Below are positions 14,191-23,638 of a stretch of 40,450 bases of DNA, in pieces. A model generated the notes under the pieces. The model was not told the DNA's origin. It did not search any database and worked only from the letters and a program-made list of their open reading frames with translations. The stretch covers positions 1 through 40,450 of the forward strand of contig CAZSAL010000021.1 of the NCBI GenBank assembly GCA_964604825.1, read 5' to 3'. The position numbers and the translations under genes were made by a program. The DNA comes from CAZSAL01 sp964604825 (GTDB taxonomy: Bacteria > Elusimicrobiota > Elusimicrobia > 2-01-FULL-59-12). The stretch's first letter is position 1. Each line of letters starts with the position of its first letter.

Positions 14191-15150
14191 TCATGCTGGC
14201 AGAGGCGATTTATGGTGACCGACGTACCATTCAATAGTTTTCTGCAACCCATCGCGCAGGGGAGTCATTGCCTTAAATCCAAATTCTTTTTGCGCGCGCG
14301 AGGTGTCCAGGCGCCGGCGCGGTTGTCCGTCGGGCTTTGAGGAGTCCCACCGAATGCTTCCTTTAAATCCGCTCAGCTCTGCGATCAGGCTCGCCAAAGA
14401 AGCAATATCCATTTCCTCACCGGCTCCCAGATTTACAGGTTCCGGTTTGTCGTACTTTTCCGCTGCCAGTAGAATCCCTTCAGCGGCGTCTTCCACATAA
14501 AAGAATTCGCGCGTGGCTTCGCCTGTTCCCCAGAGAACAATTTCCCCGCTTCCAGACTCCCGGGCATCCACGCATTTGCGGATCAGCGCGGGAATCACAT
14601 GGGAGGTTTGAAGGTCGAAATTGTCGCGCGGCCCATAAAGATTCACAGGCAACAAATAGATGGCGTTAAAACCGTACTGCGCGCGATATGCCTGCGCCTG
14701 GACAAGCAGCATCTTTTTAGCCAGCCCGTAAGGCGCGTTGGTCTCTTCCGGATACCCGTTCCAAAGGTCATCTTCCTTGAACGGGACAGGCGTGAATTTA
14801 GGATAGGCGCAGACGGTCCCCGCCTGAACGAATTTATCGACTTTGGCCAGCCGGGAATATTCCATCAACTGGATGCCCATGACCGCGTTGTCATAGAAAA
14901 ATTTGCCTGGATACCGCTGGTTGGCGCCTATCCCGCCGCAGACAGCGGCGAGATGAATGACCATGGTTGGTTTGGATTCGGAAAGCAGACGTTCAATGTT
15001 TTCAGCCTTTCGCAGGTCATAGCTGACGGAACGTGGCACAGTAATCTGCCTGCAGGAACGTGAACGCAGTTTATCGACTAAAGCGGACCCGAGAAATCCG
15101 GCCCCTCCGGTTACAATGACCCGTTGATTGGTCCAGAATTTATCCGACAC
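14191..15150 (-). CDS. fcl: GDP-L-fucose synthase
   Basis: The 319-residue SDR converts GDP-4-keto-6-deoxymannose to GDP-L-fucose by 3,5-epimerisation and 4-reduction. It shows GGAGFLG at 15-21, AAVCGGIGAN, GTVCAYPK with catalytic Cys114, Tyr141/Lys145 (YGLAK) and NLYGPRDNFD. The last has Arg where E. coli Fcl has the second acid-base His, a variant I have seen in other annotated GDP-fucose synthases. The gene overlaps gmd by 11 bases, the usual pairing of the two GDP-fucose enzymes. Confidence 0.93.
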   Translation of the reverse strand: MSDKFWTNQRVIVTGGAGFLGSALVDKLRSRSCRQITVPRSVSYDLRKAENIERLLSESKPTMVIHLAAVCGGIGANQRYPGKFFYDNAVMGIQLMEYSRLAKVDKFVQAGTVCAYPKFTPVPFKEDDLWNGYPEETNAPYGLAKKMLLVQAQAYRAQYGFNAIYLLPVNLYGPRDNFDLQTSHVIPALIRKCVDARESGSGEIVLWGTGEATREFFYVEDAAEGILLAAEKYDKPEPVNLGAGEEMDIASLASLIAELSGFKGSIRWDSSKPDGQPRRRLDTSRAQKEFGFKAMTPLRDGLQKTIEWYVGHHKSPLPA

Positions 15151-16180
15151 GAACCCTGGTCCTCGTCAATTTCTGGAAAGGAGTAAGTTCCGGTTCCCTG
15201 CCTTCAGCAAGGCGGAGATCGGACTCTACCATGATCCGCACGAGTTCTTTGAATTTAACGCGCGGCTGCCATCCCAGGATGCGTCTGGCTTTCGCGGCAT
15301 TCCCGACAAGAAGGTCGACTTCCGCCGGACGGTAGTATCGGGGATCGATTTTAACGTACTTCTTCCAATCAAGCCCGACAAGACTGAAAGCTTCTTCCAC
15401 GAATTCCTGCACCGTGTGCGTTTCGCCTGTAGCAATAACAAAATCATCCGGTTTTTCATGCTGCAGCATACGCCACATCGCTTCCACATATTCCGGAGCA
15501 TAGCCCCAGTCCCGCCGCGCTTTCATGTTTCCAAGGTACAGGACCTGGTCCAGTCCGGCCTTGATACGCGCCACCGCTCGCGATATCTTTCTGGAAACAA
15601 ATGTCTCTCCACGGCGAGGAGATTCGTGATTGAAAAGTATTCCGTTACAGGCGAAAAGCTTGTACGACTCCCGATAATTCACCGTTATCCAGTAAGCGTA
15701 GAGTTTTGCGCATCCATAGGGGCTGCGCGGGTAAAACGGCGTTTTTTCGGATTGCGGCGTCTCAACGACCTTTCCGAACATCTCGCTGGAGGAAGCCTGA
15801 TAAAAACGCGTATGGACGCCGCTCTCGCGGATAGCGTCCAGGATGCGCAGAGTTCCAAGCCCGGTAACGTCGCCTGTGTACTCCGGAATATCAAAACTTA
15901 CCCTTACATGGCTTTGTGCGCCAAGATGATATATTTCTCCCGGTTTGACGGTTTTCAGGAGTTGATTCAGCGAGCTGCCATCGGTAAGATCGCCATAATG
16001 CAGATACAGCCTGGCATTCTGCTTATGGGGATCTTCGTAAATATCGCTCAGCCGGCCGGTATTAAATGAACTGGAGCGGCGGATAATCCCGTGGACCTCA
16101 TAGCCCTTATTCAATAGAAGCTGGGCAAGGTAGGATCCGTCCTGTCCGGTGATGCCTGATATCAATGCTTTTTTCGTCAT
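15140..16180 (-). CDS. gmd: GDP-mannose 4,6-dehydratase
   Basis: The 346-residue protein carries the hallmark SGITGQDGSYLAQLL at its start, HYGDLTDGSSL, ASSSEMFGKV, catalytic Tyr155/Lys159 (YGCAK) and the NHESPRRGETFV loop of Gmd. It forms GDP-4-keto-6-deoxy-D-mannose, which the next gene (fcl) turns into GDP-L-fucose. The length is normal. It follows the GT2 gene after 23 bases in the same operon. Internal ORFs on the opposite strand are shadows. Confidence 0.96.
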   Translation of the reverse strand: MTKKALISGITGQDGSYLAQLLLNKGYEVHGIIRRSSSFNTGRLSDIYEDPHKQNARLYLHYGDLTDGSSLNQLLKTVKPGEIYHLGAQSHVRVSFDIPEYTGDVTGLGTLRILDAIRESGVHTRFYQASSSEMFGKVVETPQSEKTPFYPRSPYGCAKLYAYWITVNYRESYKLFACNGILFNHESPRRGETFVSRKISRAVARIKAGLDQVLYLGNMKARRDWGYAPEYVEAMWRMLQHEKPDDFVIATGETHTVQEFVEEAFSLVGLDWKKYVKIDPRYYRPAEVDLLVGNAAKARRILGWQPRVKFKELVRIMVESDLRLAEGREPELTPFQKLTRTRVRVG

Positions 16181-16203
16181 AGTGATAGATTTTACTAAAT
16201 CCG

Positions 16204-16938
16204 TTATTTATAGCGGGAAGGAAGGTTCCGAAATGCGTTTGCCTTTGACACAAAAAAGTTAAAGCGGACTATATGGTATAGGGCGGCAAAACCGTCCTTC
16301 CAGTTGATCTTTTTACCCTGCAGGAATGATCTCGGATGGTATGAGATAGGGATCTCATAAACCCGCGCCTGGATTTTTGCCAGATAAGCGGTTAATTCGA
16401 CCTCAATACCGAAACGCTCGGCGCGCAGATTCATCGACTTTAATATATCAGCGCGGAAAAGCTTATAGCAGGTTTCCATGTCCGTCAGATAAAGGCCTGA
16501 GCATAGATTGCTGAGGAACGTGAGAATGCGATTTACGAAATAATGGTAGGTGCGGTGAACCTGATAAGCCCCATGGCGGAAACGGCTGCCGTAAACCACA
16601 TCCGCCTGGTCGGTCATAAGCGGTTCAAGAAGTTTCGGGATTTCCCGCGGATCATATTCGGAATCGGCATCCTGGATAATTATGAAATCTCCTGTGGCTG
16701 CGGCGATTCCGCGGCGCACCGCGGCGCCCTTCCCCTGATTCTTCTCCTGTTTGAGCAATATGAACCCGAATCTGCGCGACAAATCTTCAAGCATCTTAAC
16801 GCCGCCGTCGGTGGAATGATCATCTACGAAGATCCATTCGCGCTCTACGGGACATGGGATAATCAGCAGAAGTTGAACAACGCGCTCAATATCGGCTGCT
16901 TCGTTGTAAACCGGGACGATAACGGAAAGTTTAGGCAT
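16204..16938 (-). CDS. DPM1-like glycosyltransferase family 2 protein
   Basis: The 244-residue protein has SVIVPVYNEAADI near residue 5, FVDDHSTDGG at 37-46, NQGKGAAVRRG and the DADSEYD motif at 90-96. It has no C-terminal membrane helices, as in single-domain dolichyl- or polyprenyl-phosphate sugar transferases. Its ATG overlaps the stop of the DegT aminotransferase (TAATG), so the two are co-translated. It may attach the sugar made by its neighbours to a lipid carrier; the donor is unknown. Confidence 0.88.
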   Translation of the reverse strand: MPKLSVIVPVYNEAADIERVVQLLLIIPCPVEREWIFVDDHSTDGGVKMLEDLSRRFGFILLKQEKNQGKGAAVRRGIAAATGDFIIIQDADSEYDPREIPKLLEPLMTDQADVVYGSRFRHGAYQVHRTYHYFVNRILTFLSNLCSGLYLTDMETCYKLFRADILKSMNLRAERFGIEVELTAYLAKIQARVYEIPISYHPRSFLQGKKINWKDGFAALYHIVRFNFFVSKANAFRNLPSRYK

Positions 16939-18041
16939 TATTTTCCGAAGAAAGAACGGACCGCTTTTACAACCTGACGATGTTCCCGGGCGGTCATGTG
17001 CGGAAACAGCGGAAGACTCAAGGTTTCCGCTGCCAGAGCTTCTGATTCAGGGAAATCTCCGGCACGTCCACCCCATGATGCGAAAGCAGGCTGAAGATGC
17101 AGCGGGGCTGGATAATGCAGACCGGATGGTATGCCGTTTTTCTCTAAAAAGGATTTTAACTCATCCCTTCGTGTCGAGCGGATCGAATAAAGATGATAGA
17201 TATGTTTCCGTTCGGGCGCGGTTTCCGGTAATTTTACAGGAAGGTCTTTGAACGCCACGTTATACGCTTTTGCCCATTTTGCCCGTTTTTCATTCCATAT
17301 ATTCAGGCGCGCCAATTTCAGCCGCAAAACAGCGGCCTGGATCTCATCAAGACGCGAATTCAGGCCGACAAAATCATGGTGATACTTGATCTTTGCGCCA
17401 TGATTGCGCAGCGCACGTACTCGTTCATGCAGCGCCGGATCACTGGTAAGGACCGCTCCTCCGTCGCCGCAAGCTCCCAGGTTTTTTGTAGGGAAGAATG
17501 AAACGCAGGAGATACGGCCAAATGACCCGACCATTTTTCCCTTATAGGTGCTGCCAATGGCCTGAGCCATATCTTCGACAAGCGGAATATTGCGGTTTGC
17601 AGCAAGGCGAATAAGCGGATCGAGACTTGCCGGTTGTCCGTACAAATGAACGGCAATGATTGCTTTGGTTCTGGGAGTTAAACGCTGTTCCAGCAATTTT
17701 GGATCCATCCCATAAGAGGGGTTCTCGATATCAACGAATACAGGACGGGCGCCAAGGAGAGCAACCGGTTCCGCCGTAGCTATGAAAGTCATGGCCGGGA
17801 CAAGGACTTCATCTCCTGGACCAATTCCCAATGCCATCAAAGCAATTAGTATTGCATCGGTTCCGGAATTTACGCCAACGGCAAAACCCACGCCACAGTA
17901 GCGCGCCAGTTCTTTTTCGAAGGCTTCTCCTTCCTGCCCGAGAATATAACCGCCGCTGGTAAAAATCCGGCGCAAAACCGGATCAAGCTGTCTGCGGATT
18001 TCGCGGTATTCCCGGCCCAGATCAACTATAGGAACGTTCAT
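16938..18041 (-). CDS. DegT/DnrJ/EryC1/StrS-family sugar aminotransferase
   Basis: The 367-residue protein starts MNVPIVDLGREY at the ATG at 18041. This overlaps the uxs stop as ATGA and has an AAGG site before it; longer in-frame starts lie inside uxs. PLP-binding features are GVNSGTDA near 56-63, VEDMAQAIGS near 155 and the Schiff-base Lys186 in FFPTKNLGACGDGGA. Such enzymes put an amino group on C3 or C4 of a keto sugar nucleotide using glutamate. The substrate is not evident. Its tight coupling to the UDP-xylose gene raises a UDP-4-ketopentose substrate as a possibility, but this is only inference. Confidence 0.9.
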   Translation of the reverse strand: MNVPIVDLGREYREIRRQLDPVLRRIFTSGGYILGQEGEAFEKELARYCGVGFAVGVNSGTDAILIALMALGIGPGDEVLVPAMTFIATAEPVALLGARPVFVDIENPSYGMDPKLLEQRLTPRTKAIIAVHLYGQPASLDPLIRLAANRNIPLVEDMAQAIGSTYKGKMVGSFGRISCVSFFPTKNLGACGDGGAVLTSDPALHERVRALRNHGAKIKYHHDFVGLNSRLDEIQAAVLRLKLARLNIWNEKRAKWAKAYNVAFKDLPVKLPETAPERKHIYHLYSIRSTRRDELKSFLEKNGIPSGLHYPAPLHLQPAFASWGGRAGDFPESEALAAETLSLPLFPHMTAREHRQVVKAVRSFFGK

Positions 18042-18970
18042 GATCTTGCCTTTTGAAAGTACGCGATGGTGCGCCTGAGTCCTTCCGCCAGCGTGACCTT
18101 TGGCTCCCATCTGAGAACCTGTCGTGCAATACGTATATCCGGCCTGCGAACCCTGGGATCGTCCTGCGGAAGAGGGCGGTAGATAATCTTGCTTTTTGTC
18201 CTGGTCTGGCGGCGGATTTCATCTGCCAGTTCCTTCAGCGTCATTTCATGCGGGTTCCCAATGTTTGCAGGTTCGTGCCGCTTGGACATAAGCAGTTTAT
18301 ACAAACCGTCAACCAGGTCATCGACATAACAGAAACTGCGCGTCTGGGACCCATCTCCATAGACGGTTATGGGCTTGCCTGAAAGGGCCTGGTCAATAAA
18401 GTTTGGTATAGCCCGGCCATCTTTAATCCTCATGCGCGGCCCGTAAGTATTAAAAATGCGCACGATTCTCACATCCACCTTGTGATAGCGGTAATACGCC
18501 ATGGTCAATGCTTCAGCGAAGCGCTTGGCTTCATCGTAAACACCCCTGGGGCCTACGGGATTAACATTTCCCCAGTAAGATTCCGGCTGAGGGTTCACCA
18601 GAGGATCGCCGTAAACTTCCGAAGTGGACGCCAGAAGGAATTTTGCCTTTTTATCCTTGGCCAGCCCCAGAGCCTTGTGCGTGCCGAGCGCGCCGACCTT
18701 CAATGTAGGAATTGGGTATTCAAGATAATCCTGCGGAGAAGCGGGACTTGCGAAATGCAGTACAGCGTCAACCGGTCCCGGGACGTGAATATAATTTGTC
18801 ACATCGTGCTTGATAAAAAGAAATCCCTTCTCGCCGAACAGGTGTTCAATATTCTTCAAATCTCCGGTCAAAAGATTGTCGATTGCAACAACAGAGTGGC
18901 CCTTGGCAATGAAATGATCGCAAAGGTGGCTTCCTATAAAACCAGCCCCGCCGGTAATCAATACCCTCAT
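18038..18970 (-). CDS. uxs: UDP-glucuronate decarboxylase (UDP-xylose synthase)
   Basis: The 310-residue SDR has GGAGFIG at 7-13, ASTSEVYGDPLVNPQPESYWGN, the PRGVYDEAKR motif with Tyr145/Lys149, and FNTYGPRM. All are diagnostic of UDP-glucuronic acid decarboxylase, which makes UDP-xylose through a 4-keto intermediate. It overlaps ugd by four bases (ATGA), and ugd supplies its UDP-glucuronate. A fused transformylase domain as in ArnA is absent. Confidence 0.93.
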   Translation of the reverse strand: MRVLITGGAGFIGSHLCDHFIAKGHSVVAIDNLLTGDLKNIEHLFGEKGFLFIKHDVTNYIHVPGPVDAVLHFASPASPQDYLEYPIPTLKVGALGTHKALGLAKDKKAKFLLASTSEVYGDPLVNPQPESYWGNVNPVGPRGVYDEAKRFAEALTMAYYRYHKVDVRIVRIFNTYGPRMRIKDGRAIPNFIDQALSGKPITVYGDGSQTRSFCYVDDLVDGLYKLLMSKRHEPANIGNPHEMTLKELADEIRRQTRTKSKIIYRPLPQDDPRVRRPDIRIARQVLRWEPKVTLAEGLRRTIAYFQKARS

Positions 18971-20271
18971 CGCGCTTTCCCCATTCCGTGATATTCAAAA
19001 CCCAGAGCGCGTATCGCGTCGGGATCAAACATGTTTCTGCCATCAACAATCAAGGCATGCGACATTGAGCTTTTCATTTTTTTCATATTAAGCGTTTTGA
19101 ATTCCGGCCACTCCGTTACCAGAGCCAGGCAGTCTGCGCCGTTCACAGCGTCATAGGCATTCTTGCAGAAAGTGACGCCTTTGACAACCGATTTAGCTCT
19201 GGGCATGGCGACTGGATCATAAGCCTTTACGCGAGCTCCTTTTGCCTGCAACCTTGTGACAATATCCAGCGCGGGCGCAAAGCGTATATCGTCGGTGTTT
19301 GGTTTAAAGGCGATTCCCAAAAGGGCGATCGTTTTCCCTTTCAAAATCCAGAGGGCGTCTTCTATCTTTTTAACAAAGTAAGCCCGCTGATCCTCGTTGA
19401 CTTCCTTAGCGCCGCGAAGCAACTGAAAATCATAACCGACTTTGCGCGAAATGTAATAAAACGCCTCCAGGTCTTTGGGAAGACAAAAACCGCCGAAACC
19501 TATTCCGGAGTGCAGAAATGATCTCCCGATCCTGGGGTCAAGGCCCATGCCTTCAGCCACTCTGGTAGCATCCGCGCCAACCTGCTCGCATACGCGGCCC
19601 ACCGAGTTGATGAAAGAAATCTTTACGGCCAGGAAAGAGTTTGAGGCATGTTTGATCAGTTCGGCGCTTTTAACGTCCGTGACAAGGAACTTCGCCTTCA
19701 GTGGAGCATAAAGACCCATCATGATTTTTTCGGCTTTTTTAGATTTTGCGCCGATGACAATCCGGTCGGGGTGAAGGAAATCATCCATGGCGGTCCCTTC
19801 TCGGAGAAATTCCGGATTGGAAACCATATCGAACGCAACGTTGTTCTTGTTATATCTGTTAATTGTCTTTTCCACATTGTCTCCAGTTTCCACTGGTACC
19901 GTGGACTTCTCCGCCACAACGACGTATTTCTTAAGATTCGCGGCAATATCTCGCGCCACAGATTCTATAAAGGTAAGATCTGCGGAACCGTCGTCGGTGG
20001 GCGGAGTGCCTACCGCGATAAAGATTACTTCGGCATTCTTCATGCCTTCTGCGATGGAACCGGCAAAAGACAGCCGTTTTTTCTTCACATTTGTGTGAAT
20101 GAGCTGATCAAGGCCGGGCTCATAGATCGGGATCCGGCCCTTTTTCAGGGCGGACACTTTAGAGATATCGTTGTCCACACATATGACATTGTGTCCTATT
20201 CCCGCCAGGCAGGCGCCGGTCACCAGCCCGACATAACCGCATCCAATCACGCAGACATTTTGTGGTTTCAT
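18967..20271 (-). CDS. ugd: UDP-glucose 6-dehydrogenase
   Basis: The 434-residue protein has an N-terminal Rossmann domain (VIGCGYVGLVTG, 8-19), AVGTPP at 86-91, EKSTVPVETG and the catalytic Cys263 in GFGGFCLPKDL. A C-terminal domain starts near LLGIAFKPNTDDIR. It oxidises UDP-glucose twice to UDP-glucuronate with NAD. It feeds the overlapping uxs gene. Its ATG is adjacent to the rfbD stop. The length is normal for the family. Confidence 0.96.
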   Translation of the reverse strand: MKPQNVCVIGCGYVGLVTGACLAGIGHNVICVDNDISKVSALKKGRIPIYEPGLDQLIHTNVKKKRLSFAGSIAEGMKNAEVIFIAVGTPPTDDGSADLTFIESVARDIAANLKKYVVVAEKSTVPVETGDNVEKTINRYNKNNVAFDMVSNPEFLREGTAMDDFLHPDRIVIGAKSKKAEKIMMGLYAPLKAKFLVTDVKSAELIKHASNSFLAVKISFINSVGRVCEQVGADATRVAEGMGLDPRIGRSFLHSGIGFGGFCLPKDLEAFYYISRKVGYDFQLLRGAKEVNEDQRAYFVKKIEDALWILKGKTIALLGIAFKPNTDDIRFAPALDIVTRLQAKGARVKAYDPVAMPRAKSVVKGVTFCKNAYDAVNGADCLALVTEWPEFKTLNMKKMKSSMSHALIVDGRNMFDPDAIRALGFEYHGMGKAR

Positions 20272-21156
20272 TTATCGCTTCCTATTTTTGAAGTATTCAT
20301 CCAGAGCTTCCTGCCATGAACGCATTTTCGGAAAACCATCCAGAGACCACATCCAGTTTTTCAAACCCGAAAATGACGGACGCAACGCAGCCAGTTTCAA
20401 ATCGTTTTGCCTCATTACATGTAATGAAGCCGAAGTAAGTCCCTGCTTTCTGAGCGCATATTGTGCCATTTCCTCACGTGTGCAGAAACCGCTGTTAGTA
20501 ACATGATAAATTCCGTACCGCCGGCTAGAAATGAGTAACGACAAAGACCTGGCCAGATCCAGCGTATATGTTGGAGCGCTTTTAATGTCGCTTAAGGCCG
20601 GGACTTTCCCTCCCTTCTCGGCAGTCTCAATGACCTTATCTATATATGTTGGCCGTCCGGTCCCGAAGAGCCAGGAAGTACGCACGATATAAAATTTACA
20701 GAGGAGATCCTTTACAATTATTTCCGCATCCCGTTTGGATTGCCCATAAACGCTTACAGGATTTGTCCGGTCGAATTCACAGTACCCGCCTTCAGGCGCG
20801 TCTTTGCCGTCAAAAACATAATCTGTTGAAATCAGGGCAAGCGCGCTGTCGAACCTCTGGCAGGCCAGAGCCAGGTTGCGCGTCGCAAGCGTGTTCTGCC
20901 TGTATGCTTTTTCCGGATCCGCCTCGCATTTGTCCACGTCGCTGAACGCGGCGCAATGGACCACCGCATCGGGATTGCAGCCGGAAACCGTATGATATGT
21001 TTTCGTGGGGTCAGTGAGATCGCAGTCCCTCCATTGAGAAGAGGCTACAAACCCGGGCCGTTTTCTTCCAAGCCCGATCAATTCGTTGTCCTGTTCACAT
21101 GCATTCCAGACGTCACTGCCGAGCAGTCCGGAAACTCCGGTAATTAAGATTCGCAT
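20272..21156 (-). CDS. rfbD: dTDP-4-dehydrorhamnose reductase
   Basis: The 294-residue SDR shows a GVSGLLG nucleotide-binding loop, HCAAFSDVDKCE, ISTDYVFDG (109-117), catalytic Tyr137/Lys141 (YGQSK) and RTSWLFG. These identify the last enzyme of dTDP-L-rhamnose synthesis. It begins one base after the rfbB stop and ends directly before ugd. RfbA, RfbB and RfbC lie upstream in the same operon. Confidence 0.94.
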   Translation of the reverse strand: MRILITGVSGLLGSDVWNACEQDNELIGLGRKRPGFVASSQWRDCDLTDPTKTYHTVSGCNPDAVVHCAAFSDVDKCEADPEKAYRQNTLATRNLALACQRFDSALALISTDYVFDGKDAPEGGYCEFDRTNPVSVYGQSKRDAEIIVKDLLCKFYIVRTSWLFGTGRPTYIDKVIETAEKGGKVPALSDIKSAPTYTLDLARSLSLLISSRRYGIYHVTNSGFCTREEMAQYALRKQGLTSASLHVMRQNDLKLAALRPSFSGLKNWMWSLDGFPKMRSWQEALDEYFKNRKR

Positions 21157-21157
21157 C

Positions 21158-22136
21158 CTATTTTTTGGTTTTTGTCAGTCGTTGGCCATATTGTCTGGCG
21201 AAGTACTTTTTATACTCACTGGATCCGCTTGTCAGAGGTTCCCACCATGCCCGATGATTCTCATACCATCGGATCAAATCATCAAACCCTTCGTCAAAAT
21301 TAATTTTGGTCCGCCAGTTCAACTCGCTTGCCATTTTTTTAATATTCATTGCGTAGCGCCGGTCGTGTCCCGGGCGGTCGGGAACAAACGTAATAAGCGA
21401 TTCGGGTTTATTGAGATGTTTCAGCAGGCGTTTAACTACATCGAGATTTGCCGAATCAACACCAGTACCGATATTGTAAATCTCACCGATGCGGCCTTTG
21501 CGCAGGACCAGATCTATTCCCGCGCAATGATCTTCGACATGAAGCCAGTCGCGCGTATTCATGCCGTCCCCGTACAGGGGCAATGGCTGATCCGTAAGCG
21601 CGTGCGTGATGAAAAGGGGCAGGAATTTCTCAGGATATTGAAACGGCCCGTAATTATTCGCCGCGCGCGTGATAAGAACAGGAGATCCAANNNNNNNNNN
21701 GGCTGGAGGGATTTAATATCGAGGTTTCCGATGCCGCCCCCTGGCTTATGGATCCATAAACCTCATCCGTTGATATATGAAGGAACCTGGCCGTCTTTGC
21801 CTTGCGCGCGGCTTCGAGCAATACTTGAGTACCGATGACATTCGTGCGGAGAAAGGGCGCGGCGTCGTGAATCGATCGGTCCACATGCGTTTCAGCGGCA
21901 AAATTGACTATGGCATCCACATCAGGGCAAAGTTTTTCCACCAGCGTGGCGTCCGCGATATCCCCTTTTATAAACGTGTATCGCGGGTCTTTCTCCAGGC
22001 CCTCAAGATTCTCCAGATGGCCTGCATATGTTAATTTGTCCAGATTAACGATGCGGGTTACGTCTTTGCTTCGCAACATATAGCGGACAAAATGCGATCC
22101 GATAAAACCTGCACCTCCGGTAACAAGGAGTCTCAT
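21158..22136 (-). CDS. rfbB: dTDP-glucose 4,6-dehydratase, interrupted by an assembly gap
   Basis: The upstream part (22136 to 21701) encodes GGAGFIGSH, NLDKLTYAG, AAETHVDRSI and HISTDEVYGS, ending at NPSS. The downstream part (21690 to 21158) resumes at PVLITRAANNYGPFQ and continues with YGDGMNTRDWLHVEDHC. Ten Ns lie between. In relatives about 20 residues, including the catalytic YSASK, separate these segments, so close to 60 bases are missing and the gap size is nominal. The frame appears broken only because of the Ns. The start at 22136 overlaps the upstream stop (ATGA). The enzyme makes dTDP-4-keto-6-deoxyglucose. Confidence 0.93.
21691..21700. other. assembly gap (run of Ns) inside rfbB
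   Basis: Ten Ns join two contigs. The flanking protein segments belong to one rfbB gene in the expected order, which supports the join. The true gap is probably near 60 bases, inferred from the usual spacing between the NPSS and PVLITRA segments of RfbB. Confidence 0.98.
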
Positions 22137-23062
22137 CTGGCCCACCATTCCCATGTACGGCGCACGCCTTCAGCAAACCCCACAGAAGGACGAAACTTCA
22201 GAATCTTTTTTGCCTTGGAGATATCCGCCACAGTTTTGCGGACATCACCGGCGCGCAGCGGGTAAAAGACCTTTTTTAAGGGGTATCCTGCGGCCTTCTG
22301 GATTTCAGCCGCCAACTCAAGGATCGAATAACTGCAACCGCAAGCGATATTGAACACTTCTCCGGATGTTCGTGCGCCGGCTTTGGAAGCAAGCAGATTG
22401 GCCTGAACGACTGTGTCAATGTAGGTGAAATCGCGTGACTGCCTGCCATCTGAATGGATCGCGAGAGGTTGTTTTTTGAGCGCTGCGCTCATAAATTGCG
22501 GGACGACTGTTGCGTACCGGGATTCAAGAGACTGCCGCGGCCCGAAGACGTTAAAATAGCGGAGCGACACGGTATCAACACCAAAGGTTTTGGTGAACAT
22601 GACCATGTAGTATTCGGCAGTCAGTTTGGAGACCGCGTAAGGCGAAACAGGCGACGGGCGAAGAGTCTCCGCCTGTGGATAAGTCCTGTTGTCTCCATAG
22701 ACGGACGAAGAGGAAGCGTATATCACGCGTTTGACGCGCGCTTCGCGGCAGGCCATCAACAATTTCAGCGTCCCGGTGATATTCGTGTCGTTCGAGGCCA
22801 GAGGATTATCGATCGAACGGGGCACCGAGCGGACAGCCGCTTCATGAAAGACGATATCGACCCCTTTGACTGCTGAGCGGACTTCGGACTTGTCGCGCAA
22901 GTCCCCCCGGGCGAACTCGACTTTGCGCCGGAACGATTCGATGTTTTCTTCTTCTCCCGCAGAAAGGTTGTCGAAAATGCGCACAGCGGCGCCGCGGCGC
23001 ACGAGCGCTTCAGCGATATGGGAGCCGATGAAACCGGCGCCGCCTGTGACTAAATATTTCAT
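22133..23062 (-). CDS. nucleotide-sugar 4-epimerase, WbpP/UDP-GlcNAc 4-epimerase-like
   Basis: The 309-residue SDR has GGAGFIGSH at 7-15, FHEAAVRSVPRS, the ASSSSVYGDN strand, catalytic Tyr142/Lys146 (YAVSK), RYFNVFGPRQ and SRDFTYIDTVV. The SVPRS and FGPRQ segments place it with WbpP/TviC-type epimerases, which interconvert UDP-GlcNAc and UDP-GalNAc or their acids. A plain GalE activity is possible. It sits between rfbC and rfbB, overlapping each by four bases, so it is translated with the rhamnose genes though it is not part of that pathway. Confidence 0.87.
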   Translation of the reverse strand: MKYLVTGGAGFIGSHIAEALVRRGAAVRIFDNLSAGEEENIESFRRKVEFARGDLRDKSEVRSAVKGVDIVFHEAAVRSVPRSIDNPLASNDTNITGTLKLLMACREARVKRVIYASSSSVYGDNRTYPQAETLRPSPVSPYAVSKLTAEYYMVMFTKTFGVDTVSLRYFNVFGPRQSLESRYATVVPQFMSAALKKQPLAIHSDGRQSRDFTYIDTVVQANLLASKAGARTSGEVFNIACGCSYSILELAAEIQKAAGYPLKKVFYPLRAGDVRKTVADISKAKKILKFRPSVGFAEGVRRTWEWWAR

Positions 23063-23625
23063 GCTGCGGTCTTTCCTAGAAATATATTTAATTCGGGTTC
23101 AATCTCTTTGAATTTCTTCCCCTTCTGATCCTTGGCGGACAACACCGGATCAGATATCGGCCACTTGACGGAAATATCGGGGTCATTCCAGATAAGATCA
23201 ACCTGATACTCCGGATCATATATATCCGTGCATTTATATTCGATTTCAGCCGATTCGCTGAGCACACAGAACCCATGCGCGAATCCTACAGGAACATATA
23301 ACTGGCGGTGGTTTCCGGATGAAAGATTTATCCCGTACCAGAGCTTGAATGTGGGCGAATCCGGACGGAGATCAACGGCTACGTCAAAAATTTCCCCTTG
23401 CAGGGCGCGGATGAGCTTCCCCTGCGGGTGCCTCGTCTGAAAATGCAGGCCGCGCAGCGTCCCGCGCGTGGAACGAGAGTGGTTGTCCTGAACGAATGGT
23501 TCCGTTATGCCGGCGGCAGAAAATTTCACGGAATGATAGACCTCAAAAAAATAACCCCTCCCGTCGTTAAATATTTCCGGTTCAATGACGAATAAGCCAG
23601 CCAATGGTATTGAAAGAAATTTCAT
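23059..23625 (-). CDS. rfbC: dTDP-4-dehydrorhamnose 3,5-epimerase
   Basis: The 188-residue cupin-fold protein carries FVQDNHSRST, RGLHFQ with the catalytic His61, GKLIRALQGEIFDVAVDLR, YVPVGFAHGFCVL and YKCTDIYDP with the expected Tyr. It epimerises C3 and C5 of dTDP-4-keto-6-deoxyglucose. It starts 13 bases after rfbA and overlaps the next SDR by four bases (ATGA). Confidence 0.95.
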   Translation of the reverse strand: MKFLSIPLAGLFVIEPEIFNDGRGYFFEVYHSVKFSAAGITEPFVQDNHSRSTRGTLRGLHFQTRHPQGKLIRALQGEIFDVAVDLRPDSPTFKLWYGINLSSGNHRQLYVPVGFAHGFCVLSESAEIEYKCTDIYDPEYQVDLIWNDPDISVKWPISDPVLSAKDQKGKKFKEIEPELNIFLGKTAA

Positions 23626-23638
23626 TTAAGCACCGGAA

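Noticed and set aside
15128..16069. Plus-strand ORF of 313 codons
   Set aside because: It lies antisense to gmd, which is unmistakable; the length is a by-product of gmd codon use.
19648..20319. Plus-strand ORF of 223 codons
   Set aside because: Antisense shadow of ugd; no recognisable features.
21086..21838. Plus-strand ORF reading through the N gap
   Set aside because: It is antisense to rfbD and rfbB, and crosses the Ns only because unknown bases are read as X.
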